Virus record (IMG/VR): IMGVR_UViG_3300038462_000040
Coordinates: 62,001-126,000 of that record
Source: a virus
DNA length: 64,000 bases
Reading direction: 5' to 3' (one strand)
Under the pieces are notes generated by a model that saw only the letters and a program-made list of their open reading frames with translations, did not search any database and was not told where the DNA came from. Position 1 is the stretch's first letter, and every line of letters starts with the position of its first letter. This document shows positions 26,650 to 34,672 of this stretch, in pieces. The position numbers and the translations under genes are program-made.

Positions 26650-27087
26650 ATGAGAAAAATTAATATAATTAATAAATCAAACAATAGTTTACCTACATAT
26701 GCAACAGAAGGTTCTGCTGGTATGGATTTGCGTGCAAATTTAGATAAAGAAATTGTGATTAAATCATTAGAAAGATGCGTAATTCCAACAGGAATATTTA
26801 TTGAATTACCTATTGGTTATGAAGCACAAATAAGACCACGTTCTGGTTTAGCATTTAATTGTGGTGTTACAATACTTAATACACCCGGAACAATTGATAG
26901 TGATTATCGTGGAGAAATTAAAATAATTTTGATAAATTTAAGTAATCAAGATTTTTTGGTTAAACATGGTGATAGAATTGGTCAAATGATAATTTCAAAA
27001 TATGAAACAATTGAATTAAATTTAATTGATGAATTTGAAGTTAGCACAAAAAGAGGTGTAGGTGGTTTTGGGAGTACAGGTTTTTAA
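26650..27087 (+). CDS. dut: dUTPase (dUTP diphosphatase)
   Basis: All five motifs of trimeric dUTPase are present in 145 residues: EGSAGMDLRAN (1), RPRSGLAFN (2), LNTPGTIDSDYRGEIKII (3), GDRIGQMII (4) and RGVGGFGSTGF (5). It hydrolyses dUTP to dUMP. That prevents uracil incorporation and feeds the thymidylate synthase encoded downstream in the same operon. Confidence 0.95.
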   Translation: MRKINIINKSNNSLPTYATEGSAGMDLRANLDKEIVIKSLERCVIPTGIFIELPIGYEAQIRPRSGLAFNCGVTILNTPGTIDSDYRGEIKIILINLSNQDFLVKHGDRIGQMIISKYETIELNLIDEFEVSTKRGVGGFGSTGF

Positions 27088-27102
27088 ACATCAATAAAAA
27101 TT

Positions 27103-27933
27103 ATGAAAACTGATTATTTTACATTAATTGAAATAATTAATAAGGAACTTGATGAAGTCATGGATTTCACAAATATTGATGGCTTCGATTATCAATATTT
27201 TAATTCAAACGATGAATCAACAATATCATTAATCGGTGAATTTAAATTAGATGATGGTTCGAATGTTCAAGTTCATATTCAAAAAATTAATCCAGAATTA
27301 GTTAAAACCCCACCAGTGCTTGATAAAACAAATGGTGTTTTTAATATAGTATATACTGTTGAAGGAAAAACAACAATAAAAGAATTGATTAAAATTTTAA
27401 AAACAATAACATTGATTGTTAAAATATATATTGATTCGAAGAATAATTCAAATCCAATATATATTTTATATTCAGAACCTAAAGATAATGTTGGCTTAAC
27501 TGATGGTCAAAAAAATGAATTATATAAAGAATTATTAAAAAAACAGTTAACTCCTGAATATAGAATATCATCAACAATATATAATAAATCAAAGGAATTA
27601 ATTGCTTTTCAAAAGGATAAAATTTGGACAAAAAGATATAATAATAAAATGAAAATCTACCGTAAATTAATTAAGGATTTAGAAAAAACAATACTAATTA
27701 AAGAATGTAGAAAAGTAATTAATAATGAAATTGCTTTACAATATCGTAAAGAAGCAAGAGAAATAATTGCTTTAACTACAACTAAAATTCGTAAGGAATT
27801 TATTAAATATCATAATGAAAATAAAGGAAATATTTGTTGTATGGTTCTTGATAAAGCAAAACAACAATTAATTGCTGAAGGAAAAATGAAAATTAATAAT
27901 AATGCATTTGGTAAATTATCGAAAAATAATTAA
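27103..27933 (+). CDS. Hypothetical protein (276 aa)
   Basis: A 276-residue protein not recognised. The first half is beta-rich (IGEFKLDDGSNVQVHIQKIN). The second half is basic and helical (IYRKLIKDLEKTILIKECRKV; YRKEAREIIALTTTKIRKEF), as in nucleic-acid binding proteins. It lies between dUTPase and thymidylate synthase with only 3 to 15 bases between genes. Confidence 0.65.
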   Translation: MKTDYFTLIEIINKELDEVMDFTNIDGFDYQYFNSNDESTISLIGEFKLDDGSNVQVHIQKINPELVKTPPVLDKTNGVFNIVYTVEGKTTIKELIKILKTITLIVKIYIDSKNNSNPIYILYSEPKDNVGLTDGQKNELYKELLKKQLTPEYRISSTIYNKSKELIAFQKDKIWTKRYNNKMKIYRKLIKDLEKTILIKECRKVINNEIALQYRKEAREIIALTTTKIRKEFIKYHNENKGNICCMVLDKAKQQLIAEGKMKINNNAFGKLSKNN

Positions 27934-27936
27934 ATT

Positions 27937-29016
27937 ATGGAAGAATATTTAAATTTACTTGAAGATATTCTCGACAATGGTGTCGAGAAAGAAAGTGGTA
28001 GAGCAAATATGCCAAATACGATTGGTATATCTCATGCTGTAATTAGAATGGATTTACAAGATGGTTTTCCACTGCTTACCACAAAAAAAATGTATTGGAA
28101 GGGCATTGTACACGAGCTTTTATGGTTTTTACATGGAGATACAAACATAAAATATCTTGTCGATAATAATGTAAATATCTGGAATTCTGATGCTTATAGA
28201 TGGTATTTAAAACAAGCTAAAGACAGAGGATTTGAACCAAAATATGATAATATTGATAAATTTATTGAAGCAATAAAAAACAAAAATCTTGATAAATTTT
28301 ATGAGGGCGAATGGGATTCTATATATAAATTAGGTGACCTTGGTAAAGTTTATGGTTATCAATGGCGTAATCAAAACGGTGTCGACCAAATAAAAGATGT
28401 ATTAGATGGTCTTAAAACAAATCCATACAGTCGTTATCATATTATTAATGGCTGGAATAAGGCTGATTTTAAAGATATGGCACTTCCACCATGTCATTTA
28501 CTTTATCAATTTATTGTAAGACCATTAAGTTTTAAAGAAAGAAGAGATTTAGCATATTATTATGCTGTAAATAATAATAAATTTCCATTACTTATTGATG
28601 CACATGGTTGGAAAGGAATACCTGAATATATGAACGTAATTGACAATACTGGTTGGAATATTCCTAAATTTTATCTTGATTTAAATATGTACCAACGTTC
28701 ATGTGACGTTGGACTTGGCGTGAGTTTTAATTTAGCTTCAATGTCATTATTATTAATGATTTTTGCTAAATCATGTAATATGATTCTCGGAATTGCAAAT
28801 TGGATTGGTGGTGATACTCATATATATGTGAATCATATTGAAGCACTTAAAAAGCAATTGTTAAAAAAACCATATAAACTTCCACAAATGTTAATAAATA
28901 AAGAATTGAATTCTTTAAATGATATTTTAAATTTAACTATTAATGATTTTGATTTGATTAACTATGAATCACATCCTGCAATAAAAATGGAATTATTTAC
29001 TGGATTAAAAAAATAG
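27937..29016 (+). CDS. thyA: Thymidylate synthase, enlarged
   Basis: The 359-residue enzyme converts dUMP to dTMP using methylene-tetrahydrofolate. The signature ALPPCHLLYQF contains the nucleophile Cys186. RSCDVGLGVSFNLASM, IGGDTHIYVNH and the N-terminal FPLLTTKKMYW are also typical. Usual length is about 264. The excess comes from an insertion between about residues 98 and 132 and a second one directly after the catalytic segment (PLSFKERRDLAYYYAVNNN to about residue 245), before LDLNMYQRS. Frames are intact, so the insertions are kept in the protein. It is followed by a GIY-YIG endonuclease gene. Confidence 0.93.
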   Translation: MEEYLNLLEDILDNGVEKESGRANMPNTIGISHAVIRMDLQDGFPLLTTKKMYWKGIVHELLWFLHGDTNIKYLVDNNVNIWNSDAYRWYLKQAKDRGFEPKYDNIDKFIEAIKNKNLDKFYEGEWDSIYKLGDLGKVYGYQWRNQNGVDQIKDVLDGLKTNPYSRYHIINGWNKADFKDMALPPCHLLYQFIVRPLSFKERRDLAYYYAVNNNKFPLLIDAHGWKGIPEYMNVIDNTGWNIPKFYLDLNMYQRSCDVGLGVSFNLASMSLLLMIFAKSCNMILGIANWIGGDTHIYVNHIEALKKQLLKKPYKLPQMLINKELNSLNDILNLTINDFDLINYESHPAIKMELFTGLKK

Positions 29017-29047
29017 TAGGATTACCATTTATATTTTGATTTTCATA

Positions 29048-29057
29048 GTATTTATAT
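29048..29057 (+). promoter_or_regulatory. Late-type motif before GIY-YIG gene
   Basis: GTATTTATAT, 13 bases before the ATG. Confidence 0.55.
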
Positions 29058-29070
29058 TAAATAAAATATT

Positions 29071-29805
29071 ATGATTGGAATATATAGAATTAAAAATATT
29101 ATTAATAATAAATGTTATTATGGTTCGGCAAAAAATATTAAAAGAAGATGGGTTTTACATAAATCAGCACTAAAACATAATAGACATGAAAACATATATT
29201 TACAAAGAGCATGGAATAAATATGGTGAGGAAAAATTTATTTTTGAAATTATTGAAGAATGTGAAATTGATAAATTATTAATTGTTGAACAAAAATATTT
29301 AAATATAAATCCTGAATATAACATTGGTAAACAAGCAAACGGTGGTGATAATTTAACCAATCACCCCAATAAAACGGCAATTATTAATAAAATTAAATTT
29401 AAAATTAATAAAAACATAGAAAATATGTCACCGGAAGAAAGAAAAAGAAAATTCTCAAGACCAATGGAAAAAAATCCGAATTGGAAAGGCGGGTCATCAA
29501 TTAACTATTGTTTATGCGGTAAGCAAATTGCACCAGAAAATAAATATTGTATTAAATGTTTACCAAGAAAAGGTGAAAACAATCCGTTTTATAATAAAAA
29601 ACATAGTGAAAATACCAAAAAAATAATGTCCGTACAACGAAAAGGTAAATATAATGGAACACAAAATATAAAATTTAAAATAGATAATATAGAATATTTT
29701 TCACTTGGTGATGCTCACAATAAACTAAGTATACCAATACCAACAATACTTTATCGTTTAAAATCAAATAATCCTAAATTTAATAATTATAATTATATTG
29801 AATGA
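29071..29805 (+). CDS. GIY-YIG homing endonuclease
   Basis: The 244-residue protein begins with the GIY-YIG nuclease domain (GIYRIKNIINNKCYYGSAKN). KRRWVLHKSAL supplies the catalytic Arg, and a Glu in VEQKYLNINPEYN closes it at about residue 80. A small finger follows (CLCGKQI, then CIKC) and a NUMOD3-like DNA-binding motif (GENNPFYNKKHSENTKKIM). The C-terminal IEYFSLGDAHNKL unit is helix-turn-helix-like. In T4 the related I-TevI resides in the td intron; here the gene is free-standing 54 bases after thymidylate synthase with its own promoter motif. Confidence 0.88.
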   Translation: MIGIYRIKNIINNKCYYGSAKNIKRRWVLHKSALKHNRHENIYLQRAWNKYGEEKFIFEIIEECEIDKLLIVEQKYLNINPEYNIGKQANGGDNLTNHPNKTAIINKIKFKINKNIENMSPEERKRKFSRPMEKNPNWKGGSSINYCLCGKQIAPENKYCIKCLPRKGENNPFYNKKHSENTKKIMSVQRKGKYNGTQNIKFKIDNIEYFSLGDAHNKLSIPIPTILYRLKSNNPKFNNYNYIE

Positions 29806-30056
29806 CAATATTGTACATATTAATAGGATTCTTAATAGTAATAATTCTATTACTTGCTTTGGCATTATATCAATTTTCAAAAAAGGGAATTTATTTATCA
29901 GATAAAGAAAAAGAATATATATTATTCACATTTTCAATATTTTCAGAATATGGTGATGATTTAGGTATTCAATCAAAAGAACAACATAAAAAACTTTGTG
30001 AAGAACTTGAAAAAATAAAAAATAAACACTTTAAAAAATCAAATAAAGAAGTTTAA
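29802..30056 (+). CDS. Small membrane protein (84 aa)
   Basis: An N-terminal membrane helix (ILYILIGFLIVIILLLALAL) is followed by a charged cytoplasmic or periplasmic tail. The start codon overlaps the stop of the GIY-YIG gene (ATGA), so translation is coupled. Topology and function are unknown. Confidence 0.6.
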   Translation: MTILYILIGFLIVIILLLALALYQFSKKGIYLSDKEKEYILFTFSIFSEYGDDLGIQSKEQHKKLCEELEKIKNKHFKKSNKEV

Positions 30057-30075
30057 TTCCCTTATTTATTAATAA

Positions 30076-30801
30076 TTATCTCTTTACGCTTTCAAGTGTA
30101 AATATGCTTTGGTCTTTATTCCAATTATCAAAATTAAATGGGTCAATTCCCAATTTTTGTAAATATTTTGTTGTAACTACTTTAGTAATTTTAGGGTCAA
30201 TTTGCATATCTTTAATATCATCATAAAAATAATGTCTTTTATCTGCTTTAAGTTCTTCTGAATCATAACCATGATAATCCCATCCATTTAAAATTTTATT
30301 ATTTGATTTCAAAACAGCAAAATGTGTATATTTTGGATTAACACCTCGTGCTACTTCATTAATTGGTTTATCTTGTACTTTATCATATAAATTACTCACA
30401 ATTAAGTTAAATTCATCTTTAGCTAATTCCAAATCTTTTTCATTGGTAATCCAGAAATAATCAGTGCCTTCTTCGCTATCATTCTCCATTTGAATACCAC
30501 TACTTCTTAAATCATTAATAATCTGTAATTTTAACTTATCATTAGCACCAACAACAGTTGTACCTTCTCCAGTGAATAAATCATTATACATTGCATCAGT
30601 AATTTGTTTTATTTTTTCACTTTCTTGACTTGAAACAATAATTTTTTGTTCTGGTTTATTATAATATCCACCATCAGATGCTACTGCAAGTTCCTCATTT
30701 ACTGATTCACTATTAGATACTGTTAAAAGTTCCTCATTTAATTTAAATTCGGGATTAACTTTATGCATGACTTCAAAAAGTCTTTGTTTATTATTTGCCA
30801 T
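30076..30801 (-). CDS. Candidate internal head protein with capsid-targeting-like N-terminus
   Basis: I do not recognise a family for this 241-residue protein. The N-terminus MANNKQRLFEVMHKVNPEFK followed by LNE (residues 21-23) is nearly the same as that of the gene at 60946-61443 (KKRLFEVMSRLDKTFKPKLNE). It is similar to that of 60366-60920. An amphipathic leader ending in LxE is the style of T4 internal head proteins, whose leader is removed by the gp21 protease. The central region (GTDYFWITNEKDLELAKDEF) is globular. It is a late gene by its promoter motif and is adjacent to the gp14-like gene. Confidence 0.6.
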   Translation of the reverse strand: MANNKQRLFEVMHKVNPEFKLNEELLTVSNSESVNEELAVASDGGYYNKPEQKIIVSSQESEKIKQITDAMYNDLFTGEGTTVVGANDKLKLQIINDLRSSGIQMENDSEEGTDYFWITNEKDLELAKDEFNLIVSNLYDKVQDKPINEVARGVNPKYTHFAVLKSNNKILNGWDYHGYDSEELKADKRHYFYDDIKDMQIDPKITKVVTTKYLQKLGIDPFNFDNWNKDQSIFTLESVKR

Positions 30802-30814
30802 TATATTAATTTTT

Positions 30815-30824
30815 ATATAAATAC
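30815..30824 (-). promoter_or_regulatory. Late-type motif before 30801 gene
   Basis: GTATTTATAT, 13 bases before the ATG. Confidence 0.6.
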
Positions 30825-30853
30825 GTAATTAATTTCCTTTTGTTTCATTTATC

Positions 30854-31417
30854 TTAAACAATAGAAGTACCTTTTTCACCACCCTCAAAAAATTTGATTG
30901 TATCAGAAATTACCGGAACACCAGTTACTCTTTTCCAATATGGAAAAAATCCTCCAATTGTTTTTTTTGTTTCATCTGTAACATTATTTGCACTTTCAAC
31001 TTCATAATATCTATTCTTTTCACCACTCATATTATATTCAATAATATCACCTCTATTGATTTCTACTTGTTTTTCTTCAAGTTCTTTAAGATATACACCA
31101 AAACTAATATTACCAGTATTATCACGAGCAATACCACTTGGATTATTACCATAATTTTCCTGTTTACCTTCTTCGATAGTAACCATAACTTTTAATCTAA
31201 CTGGTGACATAAACTTTTTATCATTTGCTTTGGTTTGACCATATAAATTATGTGTTTTGGTTTCTATTAAGTTAATTCTATGCAAAATAACTTCTTGCGC
31301 ATTATCAGTTTCTAAAAATTGTCTACCATACATAATATCTAAATCAATTGAACTTTGAGTTACAAATAATCCATATCGCTGAGATTCAAGGTCAACTATT
31401 TGTTTTTTCTTTTTCAT
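30854..31417 (-). CDS. Head-tail neck protein, gp14-like
   Basis: The 187-residue protein shows a pattern I associate with gp14-type neck proteins of T4-like phages: HNLYGQTKANDKKF near residue 56, a beta strand pair (VRLKVMVTIEEG), then NISFGVYLKELEEKQVEINR and GDIIEYNMSGEKNRYYEVES. The GDII...YYEV segment is the most telling. The gp13-like candidate lies 1.4 kb away on the same strand, separated by a ribbon-helix-helix/endonuclease pair on the other strand. The identification is by pattern and context. Confidence 0.5.
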   Translation of the reverse strand: MKKKKQIVDLESQRYGLFVTQSSIDLDIMYGRQFLETDNAQEVILHRINLIETKTHNLYGQTKANDKKFMSPVRLKVMVTIEEGKQENYGNNPSGIARDNTGNISFGVYLKELEEKQVEINRGDIIEYNMSGEKNRYYEVESANNVTDETKKTIGGFFPYWKRVTGVPVISDTIKFFEGGEKGTSIV

Positions 31418-31437
31418 TAATAATATTAATTATTTTT

Positions 31438-31447
31438 ATATAAATAC
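31438..31447 (-). promoter_or_regulatory. Late-type motif before gp14-like gene
   Basis: GTATTTATAT, 20 bases before the ATG. Confidence 0.6.
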
Positions 31448-31467
31448 TGTTGTTTATTAACTTTAAA

Positions 31468-31477
31468 GTATTTATAT
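31468..31477 (+). promoter_or_regulatory. Late-type motif before ribbon-helix-helix gene
   Basis: GTATTTATAT followed by TTG, 26 bases before the ATG at 31504. It overlaps a TATATTTG box and is divergent from the neck-gene promoter 20 bases away. Confidence 0.6.
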
Positions 31478-31503
31478 TTGTAATTAATTTAAAATACAAA
31501 GCT

Positions 31504-31656
31504 ATGAGATACGATAAAGATAAAAATGATGTTCTTAATATTAGATTAAGTATTGGTTTAAAAGAACAATATTTAAAATTTGTAAAAGATAATGGATATT
31601 GTCTATCCAAAAGAATAAGAATTTTGCTTGAAAATGATATGAAAAATGGAAAGTGA
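31504..31656 (+). CDS. Ribbon-helix-helix DNA-binding protein (50 aa)
   Basis: The start is placed at 31504, downstream of the promoter motif. The 50-residue product fits the Arc/CopG fold: a short strand VLNIRLSIG, helix LKEQYLKFVKDN, turn, and helix LSKRIRILLENDMK. Such proteins repress promoters as dimers. The gene overlaps the following endonuclease gene by 11 bases, so it could control that gene's transcription or the divergent neck promoter. The target is unknown. Confidence 0.6.
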   Translation: MRYDKDKNDVLNIRLSIGLKEQYLKFVKDNGYCLSKRIRILLENDMKNGK

Positions 31657-32794
31657 AGAATTAAAAGTATATTTAGAAACCAATAATAAATCTGGATATA
31701 AAACAAGAGAAATACACATAAAAAATAATTTTCCTGACCTATACAATAAAATTATTGAATTCTCTAATTCAAATAGTTGGCATGAATTATTATATAATTA
31801 CATTAATAATTTATTTGAAAACCCTAAATGTATATCTTGTAACAAAATATTACATTTAAAAAAATATAATATTGGATATCACAAATATTGTTCAATTAAT
31901 TGTTTAAATAAATCAGAACAACATAAAGATAAAATAAAACAAACTTGTTTAAATACATTTGGTGTAGATAATCCATCAAAATCAAACGAAATTAAGAAAA
32001 AAATAAAAAATAAATTATATAAAAATGGAAAATGGTATAATCAAACGGATGAATGCAAAAATAAAACAAAACAAACTAATTTAAAAAAATATGGTGTTGA
32101 CCATTTTTCAAAAACAAAAGAATTTCATAATAAAAGAATTCAAACTAATATTAGAAGATATGGTATGGATTCATATAATAAAACAGAAAAATCAAAAAAT
32201 GAAACAAAAAAAAGAAATTTGGAAAAGTATAATACTGAATGGTTTTTATCAACAAATGAATTTAAAAAAAAATCAAAAAAAACTTGTTTAATTAAATATG
32301 GTGTTGACCATCACACAAAAACTGAAGAATATAAAAATAAAATGAAAATTTATTATTTGAAAAAATATGGTGTTGAATATGCTACACAAAATAAAAGGGT
32401 TTCCGAAAAAATTGCAGCAACCATGATTGAGAGATATGGCGAATTATGGTTAAAACATGCCCCAAAATATAATCCTAATTCAATAATATATTTAGATTTA
32501 TTATCAGAAAAATTAGGGATAGAAATTCAACATGCATTAAATGGTGGTGAAAAGAAATTTATAAGATATTGGGTTGATGGTTTTATTGCGAAATATAATA
32601 TATGTATTGAATGGGATGAAAAACATCATAATGCTAAACGACAAAAAGAACGTGATTTAATTAAAGAAAATTATCTTAAGGAAATGCATAATTGTCATAT
32701 TATAAGAATAAATGAAAAAGAATTTTTAAAAAATATTGAAGAAAATATAAAACTAATCTCTAATCAAATTAATTCTATAATTTCTTCAACATAA
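31646..32794 (+). CDS. Homing endonuclease-like protein with repeat region and Vsr-like domain
   Basis: The 382-residue protein starts like the 8926 protein (ELKVYLETNNKSGYKTREIH). It has a finger (CISCNKIL, then YCSINC) near residues 60-90. Seven or so repeats of the form [14 protein letters not shown] span about residues 100-260. The C-terminal domain contains YWVDGFIAKYNICIEWDEKH, RDLIKENYLKE and CHIIRINEKEF, a PD-(D/E)XK/Vsr-like core. It lacks the acetyltransferase-like tail of the three larger homologues. It lies between two neck genes on the opposite strand. Confidence 0.75.
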   Translation: MESEELKVYLETNNKSGYKTREIHIKNNFPDLYNKIIEFSNSNSWHELLYNYINNLFENPKCISCNKILHLKKYNIGYHKYCSINCLNKSEQHKDKIKQTCLNTFGVDNPSKSNEIKKKIKNKLYKNGKWYNQTDECKNKTKQTNLKKYGVDHFSKTKEFHNKRIQTNIRRYGMDSYNKTEKSKNETKKRNLEKYNTEWFLSTNEFKKKSKKTCLIKYGVDHHTKTEEYKNKMKIYYLKKYGVEYATQNKRVSEKIAATMIERYGELWLKHAPKYNPNSIIYLDLLSEKLGIEIQHALNGGEKKFIRYWVDGFIAKYNICIEWDEKHHNAKRQKERDLIKENYLKEMHNCHIIRINEKEFLKNIEENIKLISNQINSIISST

Positions 32795-32799
32795 CTTGT

Positions 32800-33918
32800 T
32801 TATATCGAGATAATTGGAAATTTTGGAGGTTGGAATTTCATAGCATTGTTAACATTTTCAGCAATATCTGCACGAATTTTAGTCATATTTTCTTGACTTA
32901 AATATTCTAATTGGTCTAAAATAAGTTTTTCTGTATCTTCTTTTAACTTAATACCTTCATCTAATAAATGACGATAATCCATTGTAAGTTCTTTTTCTGT
33001 AACTCCTATCGAACCCGTATAAAATCCACGAATTCCACCAATAACTATTTTTACTTGAGCTATCAATAAATTTCTTATTTGTTGTTGTGCGATATCATTC
33101 ATATTACTCCATTGTAATACTTTTGTTGGTGGGTCTGATGGAAGTTTAATAACATCGTTATTTTCTTCTAAACATTTATCTCTACCTTCTTTATTTGTAT
33201 CATAATACCAATACCAAACCTTTCGACCTGCATAATGTTTTCCCCATACAGAACCAATTTCATAACGACTATCTGGTATTGGATATAAATGTAACATTTT
33301 TTCACCTGTTGCTAAACCAGTAATACGATATGTTAATATTGATTGTAATACTCTTTGTTTCATTCTACGGTCTTGTGCAGATAAAAGTGTTGAAAACGTA
33401 GGTTGAACGTATAATGCAGGTCTACCTAAATACGACATTCCCATCATACCAGCACTCCATGCATTTAATGCAAATGGGTCAACTAAACCGCCATCAATTT
33501 CTGGTGGTGTTTCCCACAATACTTCATTTACTTCACGATTTTTAGGAATAATATAATGTTGTGTATGTCCACTAGTAATAATAAAATCTCTTTTAAGTTC
33601 CCAACCAGTAGCTGCTGGAGCATTAGTTCCTAAACCAACTTGTTTTGAATAAGCATATGTAAAACTTTCCATATAAGTATTTGGTTTAGTAGTAAAAGCA
33701 CTAAGAAAATCACTATTTTCTTTACTAAGACCTTCTAATCCAATCCATTGCTGTTCTATTAACCAAGTATTAACTAATGCAGAATAGTCTTCAACAACCA
33801 TTTCAAGATATGAATCTAGCATTTCATCTTTAATTTCAAATGGTCGTAATGGATACCCTAATGTATGTTTAACTCTAAGATATAATTTATTTTTATCTAC
33901 TGTTGTAATTAATGCCAT
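32800..33918 (-). CDS. Head-tail neck protein, gp13-like
   Basis: The 372-residue protein has the start of gp13-type neck proteins: KNKLYLRVKHTLGYPLRPFE, followed by EMLDSYLEMVVEDYSALVNT. That is the pattern 'LGxPxxxxEixdexl...iedA...y' in this family. The middle contains beta-rich segments and a basic LLSAQDRRMKQRVLQ loop. The C-terminal 100 residues (QQQIRNLLIAQVKIVIGGIR; YRHLLDEGIKLKEDTEKLI) are helical. It probably joins the portal vertex to the tail. T4 gp13 is 309 residues. Pattern-based call. Confidence 0.55.
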   Translation of the reverse strand: MALITTVDKNKLYLRVKHTLGYPLRPFEIKDEMLDSYLEMVVEDYSALVNTWLIEQQWIGLEGLSKENSDFLSAFTTKPNTYMESFTYAYSKQVGLGTNAPAATGWELKRDFIITSGHTQHYIIPKNREVNEVLWETPPEIDGGLVDPFALNAWSAGMMGMSYLGRPALYVQPTFSTLLSAQDRRMKQRVLQSILTYRITGLATGEKMLHLYPIPDSRYEIGSVWGKHYAGRKVWYWYYDTNKEGRDKCLEENNDVIKLPSDPPTKVLQWSNMNDIAQQQIRNLLIAQVKIVIGGIRGFYTGSIGVTEKELTMDYRHLLDEGIKLKEDTEKLILDQLEYLSQENMTKIRADIAENVNNAMKFQPPKFPIISI

Positions 33919-33930
33919 AATAGTATTTTG

Positions 33931-33940
33931 ATATAAATAC
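33931..33940 (-). promoter_or_regulatory. Late-type motif before gp13-like gene
   Basis: GTATTTATAT, 12 bases before the ATG. Confidence 0.6.
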
Positions 33941-33985
33941 TAAAAACTTTTTTTAAAAAAACATTTTAATCTCAAAAGATTGTTA

Positions 33986-33993
33986 TATATTTG
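33986..33993 (+). promoter_or_regulatory. Host-type TAnnTTTG box before helicase operon
   Basis: TATATTTG is located 23 bases before the ATG at 34017. An ACATTTT element lies 16-17 bases further upstream. Confidence 0.5.
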
Positions 33994-34016
33994 TGGTACT
34001 CAAGATTAAAACATAT

Positions 34017-34499
34017 ATGTATAATATTGAATATGAAATCAAATTAAATGAACAGGGGAGACCTTGTATTGATTTATCACAAGATTATGAACATAGACCT
34101 GAAGATAAATTCTTTGCCATCGAATTAGCACGATATATACTTCAAGAGGTATATGGTCGTAGAAGTACAGAATTTGATAAGGAAGCAGCTAAAGTAATTG
34201 AAACAAGCATCAATTTGCTTGGACAAATTGGTGATGAAATAGCTGAGATATTATGGAATAATATGAAAAGTATTGGTGATTTTGATTTAATTTTAAAGAA
34301 AAAATATCATGTAATGGTTGAAACCATTAAATTGAGAGATGAATTAAATGAAAAATATATTCATTATAATGACAAAATTTACACAAGACAAGAAGGATTA
34401 AGAGTTCTTGTGCTTGAAAATAATATAATTTATGAACTACAAGGTGGAATAACAAATGAAAATTGGAAAGAATTAACAAATAATGGAAGCGAGACATAA
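34017..34499 (+). CDS. Hypothetical protein (160 aa)
   Basis: The start is set at the ATG at 34017; an earlier in-frame GTG overlaps the promoter box. The 160-residue product begins MYNIEYEIKLNEQGRPCIDL. It contains a helical segment (VIETSINLLGQIGDEIAEIL) and a C-terminal strand region. Unrecognised. It opens the helicase operon and overlaps the next small gene by 17 bases. Confidence 0.65.
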   Translation: MYNIEYEIKLNEQGRPCIDLSQDYEHRPEDKFFAIELARYILQEVYGRRSTEFDKEAAKVIETSINLLGQIGDEIAEILWNNMKSIGDFDLILKKKYHVMVETIKLRDELNEKYIHYNDKIYTRQEGLRVLVLENNIIYELQGGITNENWKELTNNGSET

Positions 34500-34671
34500 A
34501 AAAACTGGAAATAAATATTTAATAATTAATGATAATGTAATTAATGCAACAAATATTAATGACGGTCAATTAATGATATTATATTGTGGTAAAAGAAAAA
34601 ATTCTGATTCAATTGAAATTTTTGTAAGGGAAAGATTAGAATTTCTCGAAAAATTTAAAATAATTTCTTAA
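34483..34671 (+). CDS. Hypothetical protein (62 aa)
   Basis: A small basic protein (MEARHKKTGNKYLIINDNVI) of unknown function. It overlaps the previous gene by 17 bases and ends one base before the helicase start, so it is translationally coupled in the operon. Confidence 0.55.
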   Translation: MEARHKKTGNKYLIINDNVINATNINDGQLMILYCGKRKNSDSIEIFVRERLEFLEKFKIIS

Positions 34672-34672
34672 T

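Noticed and set aside
27937-29016. Group I intron in the thymidylate synthase gene
   Set aside because: The reading frame is continuous through the insertions, with no intron core or stop codons.
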